Origin: Enchytraeus crypticus
Lineage: Eukaryota > Annelida > Clitellata > Enchytraeida > Enchytraeidae
DNA length: 64,000 nucleotides
Direction of reading: 5' to 3'
Assembly: GCA_905160935.1 (NCBI GenBank)
Contig: CAJHZI010000678.1
Location: 1,613,001 to 1,677,000 of the forward strand
How positions within the stretch are numbered: position 1 is the stretch's first letter; every line of letters begins with the position of its first letter. The notes under the pieces were generated by a model that was not told where the DNA came from, did no database searches, and worked only from the letters and a program-made list of their open reading frames with translations. Both the position numbers and the translations under genes were made by a program. Positions 10,701 through 20,644 of this stretch are shown piece after piece.

Positions 10701-12699
10701 GGTGATTGAAACAAGGAGATGATCTCAGTGTGTACAACATTTTAGAAATACTAAGAGAATATCGAAGTATTGTCAAAGCGTCATGTCTGGAGATCAATGG
10801 CAAACGACTTGAGGCCAGTTCAAGATCCACAATTTTTGTCGAAAGTGATTTGTCCATGGCAATTCCGAATGATAGAGGAGCTCCGAGAAGTGAACTCTCA
10901 TCCTGGGGTATCATTTTGAATGATTGTAGTATTGGATGGCGTATTGTTTGAGGGCAGGGAGAAACTATTTCACATTTATTCAGGTTCAATTCTAGGCCAA
11001 GAACTTTCCCATTCTCCATAATATTGCAAATATCGTGGCTTAATGAATCCTCACTTCCTCCAAGGGTCACATCGTCTAAGTATGCAACTCTCAGAGGACA
11101 GATCAGAGATTTGAGCAGAGGATGAATAGTGAGGCTGAATAGAAGAGGTCCAAGAGGATCTCCCTGCTGAACACCAACCATAGACTCAATGATGTGATCG
11201 TTGTATTTGAGGTGTGACGTTGCACTGTATGATGAGTAGCAAAATTTGTATATCTCTGGGATATATTTGTAGACTTCTTGAAGCATCTGAAATCTATTTA
11301 CATTGTTGAACGCATTCTTGAAGTCTAATTTAACTACACTGAATTTTTCCGGCAACGACGTGAGAAAACGTCTGACTGCATGCACAGTTGCTTCGCAGCC
11401 CCCACTTACTCCAACACCCACCTGAATAGGCGAAAGGAATGATGCCACTTTAGATGAAACATGTGCATTTGCGCATTTAGCTGCGATACGCCTCCAGGTG
11501 TATCCAATGGCAATAGGACGAACTCCACCATCTTTCTTACCTATAGCTATTAGGCGTCCACCAAACAGAAGTTTCCTAATAGGGTCCGGGCACTCACCGT
11601 TCAGCAGAGTGTTGGTGAAGGAGGTAAGAGCTGGGAGAAGAATGGGTCCGGATACCCGATCATTTATTAAGTCTAGAATATGTTGTGGTCTGATACCATC
11701 TGGACCGGCAGAAGAACCTGCTGGAAAACTACGAACAGCATTTAAAATACCATTCTCAGAGGCTTGAAATGATTGAGTAGTGAAAGGATCAGGAGCAGGC
11801 GGAAGAACCTCTGAAGGAATTGGATGCTTATCCTTCAGGTTTTGCAAAGTGTCCGGATTGTCTGCGGCAGGAGCATCATCTGAGCATAGAAGTCTGACCG
11901 CAGCCCTCATGTTGCCGTCTTCTATTTTCGACCTGATTAGTGAATATAGCTTGTCAGTATTGCCAGGAGAACGATTAAACTTGTACTTAGGGAGAGCAGT
12001 CTCTTTACGACAGTCAAAGAGTTCAGATCTTTTCTTTATTGCATTAGACAGATTCATGCGTTTCCCTGCACGAGGAGGTGCAATTAGAACATCCTTTCCA
12101 AAGTTAAATAAGTGGCTCCAGTCATTTATATCCCGTGGACAATTAGAAATTTTATTAAGAATATTAGCCAAAGATTTAGCACAACTGGGTCTAGCAGCTT
12201 TAGGAATGTGTTTGATTGTGTTATATGGTAAAGTTGGGTGCAGCAACAAACTTGTAGCATTATGTAGAGGTGATGAAGGTTCCAGGATGGGCTCAGGCGG
12301 CGAAGCAGAAATGCGGGTAGAATGAGGATTTTTGTTAACGTCTTGAATGGGAAGCGACAGGATAGACTCTGGACGCGGAGGAAAATGGGACCCCGGGCAA
12401 CGGTTTGACATTTTACCGTGCACGCGGATTGCTCCTGTCTCTTTGCAGATTTGATGTATAGAAAAGCACACACTGCAAGCTCCAGAAGTTCTGTGTTTGA
12501 CTGCAGGTAATGAATCAGGAGAAACAGAACTACAGTCTTGAAAGCTTGATACCTTGTTGCGACGGACTGAAGCTGTTCCTTGTGAAAGACAATTGACGTT
12601 AGAAACAGGCTCGATGTATAACTTGGAATTAGCCTGTATGAGATATGGCTTGCTTGTATTCGTCTCATTATTCCTGGAGGTAGGCCACCTATACTCCAA
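7759..12699 (-). CDS. Intact 1,646-residue reverse transcriptase-endonuclease ORF with long C-terminal extension
   Basis: One uninterrupted frame. In order: CCHC-type finger at C75, C78, H95, C101; reverse transcriptase about 315-580 with GVRPIAIG, VVKLDFKNAF, GVQQGDPLGP and catalytic YLDD at 540-543; a second Cys/His cluster (C843, C845, H855, C859, H869/870); then SDGKRPDGLTLIPW and LAWDVTV (about 897-922), the layout of the restriction-like endonuclease of R2-type LINEs. Related copies at 42184-45570 stop just after the FNAVCF block (residue about 1017). This ORF continues for about 620 more residues, Ser/Pro/Gln-rich and more GC-rich, with basic patches (RQLRKRKP, GLKKKKVEV) and no domain I know. 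No family 3' hairpin or A/TAA tail is found downstream. It is either a LINE fused to a host exon, a domesticated gene, or an unusual full-length LINE. The exact clade is not certain. Confidence 0.8.
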   Translation of the reverse strand: MEYRWPTSRNNETNTSKPYLIQANSKLYIEPVSNVNCLSQGTASVRRNKVSSFQDCSSVSPDSLPAVKHRTSGACSVCFSIHQICKETGAIRVHGKMSNRCPGSHFPPRPESILSLPIQDVNKNPHSTRISASPPEPILEPSSPLHNATSLLLHPTLPYNTIKHIPKAARPSCAKSLANILNKISNCPRDINDWSHLFNFGKDVLIAPPRAGKRMNLSNAIKKRSELFDCRKETALPKYKFNRSPGNTDKLYSLIRSKIEDGNMRAAVRLLCSDDAPAADNPDTLQNLKDKHPIPSEVLPPAPDPFTTQSFQASENGILNAVRSFPAGSSAGPDGIRPQHILDLINDRVSGPILLPALTSFTNTLLNGECPDPIRKLLFGGRLIAIGKKDGGVRPIAIGYTWRRIAAKCANAHVSSKVASFLSPIQVGVGVSGGCEATVHAVRRFLTSLPEKFSVVKLDFKNAFNNVNRFQMLQEVYKYIPEIYKFCYSSYSATSHLKYNDHIIESMVGVQQGDPLGPLLFSLTIHPLLKSLICPLRVAYLDDVTLGGSEDSLSHDICNIMENGKVLGLELNLNKCEIVSPCPQTIRHPILQSFKMIPQDESSLLGAPLSFGIAMDKSLSTKIVDLELASSRLPLISRHDALTILRYSLSISKMLYTLRSSPCFNHPALIAFDNKLKECLSTMSNIALSDTQWSQATLPVKKGGLGIRQTSHVAPSAFISSYISTRPLQDSILGHFSSYHDVNFDLALSLWSERYNAVAPTGDKDKMQKFWDAAAIEKCFEQILNFQSDASDRARLLAVSSPRSSDWLHAFPISSCGLHLDDESVRVAIGFRLGARLCEPHTCPCGSIVDSRGIHSLSCKRSAGRASRHHNLNDIVWRALTKASIPSIKEPPGLFRSDGKRPDGLTLIPWQKGKCLAWDVTVSDTLANSYLHVTSSSAGGAAELAARRKLEKYKDLPSVYDFMPIAIETFGPTNEAASEFINILGRKISDITDDNRETSFLRQRISMALQRFNAVCFRGSFSHSDDPASEDNVNPTTSHGLPVSIATAAMTIILADAPDGTMPSDFDSISSSCLFNPLTAPLETSEPFNGAHPLLSSISNDASSYDLEVVGSNEKDRNDVVAYNTDSFNSAATVTKRSRRGSRRSVLDLTIVEAKAMCGEMDNSSSRQLRKRKPHPESNVNRIYETHDMRKQKPTKAMNFIVTDPKTNEGPEGKILENSSAEKSSFSAIKSSESSKILMYVHSFLLEYRNSVAISPLINLSYIPGISYVKDLYGFTGSTLDTPGKPLHCSASHNHQIANGVSWVAGLKKKKVEVLIGTAICPRSAEICVLGGKSQTNFKRRVLSPEVPKLFEPLNIDDIALPRCSTSSIGNMSLYKPSAIAYEVSYDVDLLMLTSRVLCSGSVSPVLNCSFASVQNFHHIALPSHHGRQTLHMKQKKKMQSWRPQIKRVLHFNLQKQQQHQSFDRQHIGFSVSSPGSSGSLPPTHSSTHKPLRGAGPQLSSLATASVDSPVRCPKFRGHQPQNPISSPAGLTPQVLLRPDTDTSQPPQDGYVQPTADLLSPFYVNHPFSLEINALIQPLGRAQSAPTRSDQQLFGLPLLHQQQPHAAGMRRERSSQLIGREQFSMISELVKSETGGRSECRSADIS

Positions 12700-13135
12700 G
12701 CAGTCTGGACACAGATATAAGTCACAGTGAGAACTTTACAGAACTGTCGTTACGTGCTTGAGGACATGGCTCAAATGGAAGACCAGCACAATTAGGCATG
12801 ATATCCAAATAATCTTACGAATGTTTCTACCTATAAATTTAAGGGTAGATTATAGCACAGTGATTATCCAGCATGTAATAAGTAACCATCGCAAAATTTC
12901 TAAGTAGAACAACTCGATACTTGGCGCAGTCACTCAAAATAGTTAGAGTCACGAAATTTTATGAATATGGATATAATAGTTAATGTATATCCAAAGTGAA
13001 CGTTATTTTTTGTAAATATAAACATTCGCCATTAACGTGACGTCAAAACCAATATGTCTTATCTTATTTATATCTGATAAATTGTACTTGTCTTTCTATT
13101 ATATCCATAGAATAAAGAAAAACAATATTTTAAAG
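12700..13135. other. Spacer upstream of the RT ORF
   Basis: AT-rich, no coding exon, SINE or promoter motif that I can support. Confidence 0.4.
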
Positions 13136-13139
13136 ATCT

Positions 13140-13345
13140 TTGATTATATCTAACAACAATAATAACAATAACAACAACAATTAGAGTGCTACAGTCATCA
13201 ATGACAACATCGAGCACTATCGAGACAAAATCAAACCGGCGAGAAAAAAGAAGGTCCAAAAGCGGTGCAAATTAAAAAATCCAGATAATCAGTCCAAAGT
13301 AAAGGGAATTAAAGAAAAGGTGGTTTAGGGGCAGGTCGCAGCTCA
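13140..13345 (-). mobile_element. (GTT)n-tailed SINE-like repeat, family D
   Basis: On the minus strand the copy ends in GCACTCTAATTGTTGTTGTT, with the body TGTCTCGATAGTGCTCGATG. Homologues lie at 14930, 23745, 24705, 37850, 54645, 55775, 57060 and 60715. No tRNA- or 5S-like head is visible. Confidence 0.8.
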
Positions 13346-13907
13346 TGGACACTGGATTTAAAGGCCGATGTGATTCATATGAAGATTTCCGAAGATTGGA
13401 TGGAAGAGAATGCCAGATCTGAGGTGCAGCATGCTAAAATGAACGATTAGATAGCTTAGAGTGTGAAGGTAAGCTAGGTCTCACAAGAGTAATTAACTTA
13501 GAAGACCGAGTAACAGCAGGCTGCATTACTTTGATCAAGTGAGACTAAAGTAGGCTATACATGTATAGTATTATCATAATATGTCTTCCTCAACTCTTTC
13601 CTGCATTTGATGGTTTTATGATTGTAAAATTTTAATAATAATTAACTAACTTTAATTTTATTTTGTGGTTACATCTTGTATGAGTTAGATTCAGTTTCCT
13701 CAGCAGAAGGAGATGTCAGGGAGAGAGAAAGAGAGATACATATGTCTATTTCGACAACAAACATCAGTGTGAAGTCATATACATACAAAGTGTACAAAAA
13801 GAGAAATAAAAGTGCAAGATTACAACATAATCAATGATGCAAAATTAAAACAATCCCAATACCATTTAATCGGTCCCTAGTGAGAGCATTGCTCTATCTA
13901 GCTAGAA

Positions 13908-13948
13908 ATTAGTGTTCTAGACGTCCAGGGACGTCTCTGAACACTAAT
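13908..13948. repeat. Imperfect palindrome
   Basis: Arms of about 19-20 bases around GACGTCCAGGGACGTC, with a CTAG/CTCTG mismatch. Could form a hairpin; no flanking element recognised. Confidence 0.7.
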
Positions 13949-14076
13949 GAGGAGGTTTCTATGGAAGAATAACGATTAATCAGGCAGAGAGATGCAGACC
14001 TACGACAGAGACGAGCTTAATTGACGGCGAGTATGAACTCATTGAAGTTGAGCTTGCACTCTGTGCCCCGTACCGT

Positions 14077-14101
14077 ATTGTCTTATATCATATAAGACAA
14101 T
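14077..14101. repeat. Perfect short palindrome
   Basis: ATTGTCTTATA and its exact complement, separated by TCA. Confidence 0.85.
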
Positions 14102-14246
14102 GATATTATCACAATAAACATTTTGAGTTAATTAATGCCAGTAATTGAGTTACATCTCAAAAGAATGAGTTTTGCTCCTTCAAGTGAGTTATCTGATTAG
14201 CTATTAAATAACAAATAACGCGTTGATTCGCAATCTGGAAACTCTG

Positions 14247-14475
14247 ACGGCGGTCGGATTTAGCGCATTTGGTTTAGTTGCGCGTCAGTAATCGAAGTTG
14301 AGCAACATCGGCTTCGGTTAGTACATAGTTGGATGAACATCTTGGAAGACCGAATATTGACAGCTCTAAATTAAAAATTCCAGAGTGTTGGAAGGTTATT
14401 CTTAAACCGGCGCCGGTTGCAATCGGTGCTCCATCAAAAAGGCAACGATTAATAATAACTATGGAGAGGAAGGAG
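14247..14475 (+). mobile_element. 5S rRNA-derived SINE
   Basis: The head reads like the 3' half of 5S rRNA (GAAGTTGAGCAACATCGGCT, GGTTAGTACATAGTTGGATG, then CTTGGAAGACCG and TGACAGC). This covers the internal promoter part of 5S genes. The shared body and the ACTATGGAGAGGA block follow. Confidence 0.8.
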
Positions 14476-14507
14476 GAAATGTGCCTTAAATCAATCAATC
14501 ATTAAAA

Positions 14508-14580
14508 AATTAACGTCCGGTTTCCTAGCCATTAGGCAATGCCAGGGAAGTCTCTTGCAAAAATCTACACAAACAGGCTC
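14508..14580 (-). mobile_element. CR1/L2-like LINE 3' tail fragment
   Basis: Diverged minus-strand copy of the tail at 22985-23105 (TTAACGTCCGGTTTCCT...CCAGGGA). Confidence 0.55.
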
Positions 14581-14929
14581 CAAAGCATCACACGATGACC
14601 ACTGAGTATACAGAGATCACAAGAGAAAACGAGATCGAAACAGTGTAAGTCCAAACTCTTTCTATAAAACAAATTAAACAAGTATTTGTGCTTCTTGATA
14701 CAGTGTGCCGTTATCTAAACAATAAAGGTGCAAGCTAGATCTTTGTATACTTGTCGCTCTACCTGAGCACAACCATTGCAGCAGCGTTTTTGGCAGATGA
14801 TTCCTTGTCAAAAGTAATGTGCTATGAGCTATTTTTGTCAGGTTCAATTGCAGGAACTTATTTAGAAACTTCCACCTAATTCGTAAATGAGTAGGTCTGT
14901 ATACTGCATAATAAAAACATTTTATGAAT

Positions 14930-15125
14930 TAAACAATAATAATAATAATAACAATTAGAGTGCTACAGTCATCAATGACAACATCGAGCACTATTGAGAC
15001 AAAATCAAGCCGATGAGCAAAAAGAAGGTCCAAAAACGGCGCAAATTCCAAAATCCAGATAATCAGTCCAAAGTAAAGGGAATTAAAGAAAATGAGGTTT
15101 AGGCGCAGGTCGCTGCTTATGGATA
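14930..15125 (-). mobile_element. (GTT)n-tailed repeat, family D
   Basis: Closest relative of 13140-13345, matching over about 190 bp, including GTAAAGGGAATTAAAGAAAA on the plus strand. In this copy the tail is GTT followed by ATT units. Confidence 0.8.
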
Positions 15126-15308
15126 CTGGATGGAAAAGAGAGATAGAAAAGATAGGTCTTCAACTGCCTATGTAACTGCTCATAGGAAAGCAAATTTGAT
15201 AAGCCTAAAGTTAACATCATTATGTTAATTGTGCTTGTACATGTAGGTATCCTGTTGAAGTTTGGTAGCTTTCTTGTACTTAAATTTTATTTTAATCCGT
15301 AAAGTTAC

Positions 15309-15610
15309 ATAAATGACATACTGCATGTGCTACATAGTTTCCTTTCTTAGTTGCTGTTTTTGTACTTTTCGTTATTTCCTTCTTTTCCCCTCCATGGTTA
15401 TTAGTAATCGTTGCCTTTTGTTGGCTCATCAATTGCAGCCGGAGAGGATTTAAGAATAACCTCCAACACCCTCGGGATTATTTACATTCAAAGCAGTCGA
15501 CATTCGGTCTTCCAAAGTAGTCGCCCACAAAGTACCAACCGCGAGCAACGCACGTGGCGTTACTTCTTTCAATTGACGCGCAGTTTAACCAAGTGCGCTA
15601 AATTCCCTCC
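15309..15610 (-). mobile_element. 5S rRNA-derived SINE, long copy
   Basis: Minus-strand copy with head (GCGCACTTGGTTAAACTGCG), 5S-like part (GGTTGGTACTTTGTGGGCGA then TTGGAAGACCG), body and tail (GAAAGGAAACTATGTAGCAC). The head and tail let the family's extent be defined at about 300 bp. Confidence 0.8.
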
Positions 15611-17042
15611 CAGAATTGGGCCTATATTCTTCGCCAAAAACGAAATGTAGCACTCAATGAACTTGCATTCATGGCTCCCATGACTACAAAACAAACTAAC
15701 TCATTTTAGCTAAAAATGTTTGAAGATTTATATTTATTAAAATTTTTTGCAAATTTTATATAGCGCTGCAGTCTATAAGTAGGCTATAAACGACAGCTGT
15801 ACAATGAAAAGCTCAAACTTTGTGGTGTTTCCATTCCATGCACTGGTTTTAAGAAGTTCGCAGAGAGTCTCATACACGGTGGCTGCATTGGAAAATTTTG
15901 GAAAAGTCTGAAGAATTCTTTTACTTAAAACTGCGATATCGCGCGTGAGCACACTTCTCTTTCTCGCATGACTCGCCCAGGGACTGACTAAAACTGGTCT
16001 ACAATCTGCACAATAAAACATGATACACCTAGCGAACCAAGGATGCTATATTGACGGGAATCTTATTAAAGCTTCCTCGAAAAATTCTAAACGTTGTTTA
16101 AGTTAATGTTTGAATTTTGATTTCACAGAGAGCTCCGGTGGTAGAATAATGTTATAGAATATCTTTGTAGAATAACGTAGAATATTCTGGTAGAATAACA
16201 TTGTAGATTATTCTAGTAGAATCAAATTGTAGAATATCTTAATAGATTTTCCATAGCAGAGTAACCTTCGCTCTCTTGGTAGTCTGTCAGGCAATTTAAG
16301 CAAACAATTTGCTTCAAATATTAACCTATATATTAACCTAAACTAGCTATGAATGGAAATCAACTGCAATTATGTTATTTTTTTGCTCAGACCAAAAGAA
16401 CCTTACAGTCTGTGAGAAAAAAAGAACAGTTACAGGCCTTCTCAGGGGAGCCTTATTTAGTACTAATAGCATACAGTTAGACTACTAACTATAATAAACT
16501 ATGTTAATGGTTTCAAAAATTTCCTGTTTAATAGGCATCCAGATGTGGTAGACAAGCGGCTCTCCAGCTAAAATAGCGCCTAGGTGTGATCACACTGAGT
16601 CATTTCTGCGCAACCACGCTGAAGAATCTAGGTAAAAGCTACACCTTGTTATTATGTCACAATCAACACTAAGTTTACATCATAGCTATGCGAAGTATTC
16701 AAACGAGCACGCAGAATTGCTAGCTATCAAATTCTTATAATAATTTAAAAGAATGTGATAGTTGCGTTGAATATTTTTAGCCATCTTGCTTTTATCAAAC
16801 AAGAAATACACGCAAATTTTCTCCACTACATATTTCGTCTGGGGTCTGGTATTTTTCCAAAGATTTAAGCCTTATGTATGTTAACGAGATGTAATTGAAT
16901 TTGCTATTGAAATCCTCTCATTTAGGCCTACGTAGCTGATACACTTGGTTATGGAGTGTTGTAGAAAGAGGATACAATTTTTGTTTCTAAAACGCAGTCA
17001 ACTTTCGATTACTTTATGATTCAATAATGATCATCTGAATCT
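15611..17042. other. Intergenic; short degenerate repeats at 16140-16260
   Basis: Around 16140-16260 a unit like TAGAATAACATTGTAGAATA recurs four or five times with variation. An 82-codon minus-strand frame at 15773-16021 has no support. Nothing else is recognised. Confidence 0.5.
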
Positions 17043-17510
17043 CTATCAGGTTGGGTCCATGATGGAATTAGCTATCAGGCTGGTTCATGAAGGTATTAGC
17101 TATCAGGCTGGTTTATGAAGGTATTAGCTATCAGGCTAGGTCCATGATAGAATTAGCTATCAGGCTGGTTCATGAAGGTATTAGCTATCAGACTGGGTCC
17201 ATATTGGAATTAGCTATCAGACTGGGTCCATACTGGAATTAGCTATCAGACTGGGTCCATATTAGAATTAGCTATCAGACTGGGTCCATATTGGAATTAG
17301 CTATCAGACTGGGTCCATATTGGAATTAGCTATCAGACTGGGTCCATATTGGAATTAGCTATCAGACTGGGTCCATATTGGAATTAGCTATCAGACTGGG
17401 TCCATATTGGAATTAGCTATCAGACTGGGTCCATATTGGAATTAGCTATCAGACTGGGTCCATATTGGAATTAGCTATCAGACTGGGTCCATATTGGAAT
17501 TGGCTATCTG
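17043..17510. repeat. 29-bp minisatellite, about 16 copies
   Basis: Unit contains TTAGCTATCAGACTGGGTCC followed by ATATTGGAA. The left units are diverged (GGCTGGTTCATGAAGG variants). The right units are nearly identical, which suggests recent growth on that side. Confidence 0.95.
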
Positions 17511-17950
17511 CTACAGGTAGCAAGAGCTGGGAAGAAAATTTCAAGCATTTACTTAACCGGCTTTTAGTTTTTTTTATGAATTGGCGATATATGGATCAAG
17601 CACGTCTCGGTTTTGAGAGCTAACGATATTGGTAACAACATTACTTAGCAGTGATATTTAGGCTGACGATTAAATTGTTGAATCTTTTTTTCAAAGATGA
17701 AGTAAAATATATCCTACAGTTTATTTGCAAATAGAAAAGTAATCAACCGTTTTCATTCGCTGAATTCTTGTCTGCCAGTAGCAGCTTAGATATAAATACT
17801 TTAATTTATTTGATCGGTAACTTTGCTGGAGTGATTGTATGATCTAACGGTAACACGGTTACCTTTGAAGCACGAGATGGCTGAGGTTCAGTACTGAGCA
17901 GCGCACACGTTGAGTTCATTGAAGGCTTCAACTATAGTCACTCACTTGGA

Positions 17951-18075
17951 TGGAGCCAGTGGCGAAGTCGGTAAGATATTCGACCGCGGATCAGTATGTG
18001 CGGGGTTCATATCCTGGGTTCGTTCGTCGCTGACATCGCTTTCGAGTGAGGAAACTGACGTTAACATAAGCTTTA
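17951..18075 (+). mobile_element. tRNA-derived SINE (family 1)
   Basis: A box TGGCGAAGTCGGTAAG, a B box reading GGTTCATATCC, and the tail GAGGAAACTGACGTTAAC. Confidence 0.9.
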
Positions 18076-18383
18076 CTATAGCCTGTCATTGGTACGAGCA
18101 GCAATTATTTGTATAAAAGCATATTAATCGCATTTGATGATAAGTGATTATCCATGATAATATCTATCACTTTTAATACCGAATAGAGTATTAAAAGTCC
18201 TTTTTCCAGTTAGTCCATTAGCCATTAACCTGTGGTGTGAATGTACGAGAGTTTGTACTAAAGGCAGCTTGACCGGGAATCGAACTCGTGCCTACCATCG
18301 AGTCAGTTCAGTAGTGTAACTGATCAAATGACATAAATTACAGAATACAGTTACCTCAGGATCGGTCACTTATAACTTAAACA

Positions 18384-18533
18384 CACTATCTACCGCTCTG
18401 CAGACTGAGATCCGCTCTGCAGACTGAGATAACTTATCTGAGGCTGAGAGTACTTTATCTGCAAACTGAGATGATAATAATAAAGGTTTAACGTCAATTT
18501 CCCCAGACAACGATGATGTCAGGGACTTAATCC
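18384..18533. repeat. Short tandem repeat followed by a LINE tail fragment
   Basis: The unit CGCTCTGCAGACTGAGAT occurs twice, with two weaker copies. From 18470 there is a minus-strand fragment of the CR1/L2-like tail (AATAATAAAGGTTTAACGTC). Confidence 0.7.
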
Positions 18534-19732
18534 ACGATCAGAGTGGTTATAATTAAACAATGTAACCACTGCAATATCTAGGCGACAGAATATACTAGAC
18601 GTATACGAAGCGAGTTCCGGCTTTCTCGCCAGGTAGTGAGAGCAATAAGCAGGCGCTAAGTGGACAGGCAGTAAGTTAAGCTAAGCGAAGATGTGACAGC
18701 TGAGCCAAGGTTCCAGCATGAGCACTGCAGCGCGACGTATCATGCAGTAGCATTCTGCGACTTAATCGAGCGCGACAGCCGTAATGTAAACCTAGTCCTT
18801 AGAGTTCTAATGAAGCTGTTGCTATTTTTAATATTAAACATTTTATTAGTTAAATACTTTGTCACTCGATTTATGCTTGCCCGATTAAATGAACGCTAAG
18901 TTATTATTAAAGATATCATTTTCGCTTTAGTGTAGCTGGTTAAATTAGCAAGTGGATAAATTTAGTTACGACGCAGTAGAGATGTTATAGATCGCTTCAA
19001 AGCTGTGTTGTACGATCAATTTTGAAATATTATGCAGATTATATAGTGCGCACATTTGCTTACTGCGTGTTTATATAGAATTAATATTGTCTTCAACATT
19101 TAAATATCAGATCCTCAGTTTTCATTTATTTTTAAAATTTATTTAATCTTCGAAGAGCTCATGTAAATCCATGGCTTCTCTTGAAGATTCGACACACTCG
19201 AGCTACCGTCATAATGATGAAGTTACTCAGTTCTTGAGTTTATTTATCCAGGTAATATGTAATCTCTTGTGTGTATTATGCACGAAGATGATGTTGGCAT
19301 CAGATCTAGACAGATAATTTTTTTAATTTACGGTGTGTTTGATTTTCCTAATGTTGTTTCTGCTATGAGTGTACTGATTTTTGAGAAAATGCAAAAGCAT
19401 ACAAATTTTTGTGTCTGAGAATGTTATATGGAAAATCTTAACCGTTTCTGTGTTGAATACAAGATCGTTGCTGTTGCCTGTCTGTCTCACTGTCGCTGTT
19501 ATACATGTACTCTGCAGACAATCTTACAACTAACGAGACAATCAAGACGAGACAAATTATAAAATCAGATGTCGTCACTTCGTTACATCCATTCAGTTCT
19601 ATAGGATCAGTAATAGATAGTATAGAAAGATTCAGAAACAATAAAAATGATTTTACACAGCTTTTTACATTTTCTTATGAATACTTTGTGACCTGACACT
19701 CTTCGTATTGCTTATTCGCTTATTTGCTTCTT
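18534..19732. other. Intergenic, nothing recognised
   Basis: Several frames of 60-70 codons occur here but none shows coding character or splice support. Confidence 0.4.
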
Positions 19733-19868
19733 GACTGGAGCCAGTGGCGATGTCGGTAAGATATTCGACCGCGGATCAGTATGTTCGGGGTTCAAATCCT
19801 CGTCTCGCTAGTCATTGACATCGCTTTCGAGTGAAGAAACTGACGTTAACAGACGTGGTTTTACCAGC
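19733..19868 (+). mobile_element. tRNA-derived SINE (family 1)
   Basis: Full-length copy with A box GGCGATGTCGGTAAG and B box GGTTCAAATCC. Confidence 0.9.
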
Positions 19869-20329
19869 TTTGGGCAGTTTTGTAGTCGCTCCTATTTTCT
19901 CTGAGTCTCTCTTTCTCTGAGGCTATTTTCTCGTGAGTCTCAACACGCTACAACCTAAATCATACTAATTGTTTCACTTCTCTGCTAGTCTTATTTGTCC
20001 ATGCTCTCCTCCTGTCACGTGATCAGATCCATTGCTTCATGGATAAGTATACCTAAATATCAAGTCTAAACTGTCTTTAAAACCCTCAGAATATCAAGCG
20101 TTTAAGAACTGCTTCGATTTATTCTACTAAAATATTTCTTTCCACCTGATCAAGAAGAATGTCATTTGGTTATACATGTTACTGCATGTAAATTTTTTAT
20201 ACTTGCTGATTTAACTAAAAAGTTTTTGGCTTCATAGTATTTCAAATTTTGCGTAGCTAGATTTAATTGTTATTTTCTGTTCACTCATTTCTGCAGAGCT
20301 TCTGATCCAGGGCTGTCTTGATCGAAGTT

Positions 20330-20412
20330 AGGAGTGCCACACTCGTTAGCTGCTGTACCCTTATTAGCTGCTGTACCCTGATTAGCTGCTGTACCCTGAG
20401 TAGCTGCTGGTA
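20330..20412. repeat. 22-bp tandem repeat upstream of the receptor gene
   Basis: About four units of TAGCTGCTGTACCCT plus variable bases, 150-240 bp before the receptor start codon. It may lie in the promoter or 5' UTR. Confidence 0.85.
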
Positions 20413-20565
20413 CTCTCGTTCAATATATGATATTCAATCGCGACTACATGATAACTCTATGCTATCGGATAAAATAAATAGCTAGAAGTTACAGTAAACT
20501 TTGAAAGAATAAAAAGGGATAGTTGCTGATTTGTTATTTGTATCGATTCAGCGGTTGACTCTATC

Positions 20566-20644
20566 ATGGAGTCTCAAAGGCTTGCTCTAGCGACTCTAAT
20601 ATCAGGATATCTCTTGCTCAATTCGGTATCTCAAATCTATGCAA
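20566..20644 (+). CDS. Receptor exon 1: signal peptide
   Basis: MESQRLALATLISGYLLLNS then VSQIYA. It has a short charged start, a hydrophobic core and a likely cleavage after IYA. Ends in phase 1 at GTAAGT. Confidence 0.85.

Noticed and set aside
12126-12725. 199-codon minus-strand frame overlapping the RT ORF start
   Set aside because: Same strand, other frame, no domain; the longer frame holds all motifs.
15773-16021. 82-codon minus-strand frame
   Set aside because: No splice context, no recognised domain, no repeat in the window. Could be an exon of an unknown gene but I cannot support it.
17043-17510. CRISPR-like regular repeats
   Set aside because: Units are contiguous with no spacers; the organism is an animal. 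Simple minisatellite. The same holds for 20981, 58430 and 62385.
17951-18030. Possible tRNA gene (good A and B boxes)
   Set aside because: More than a dozen copies share the same non-tRNA tail, and the cloverleaf is poor. It is a SINE.
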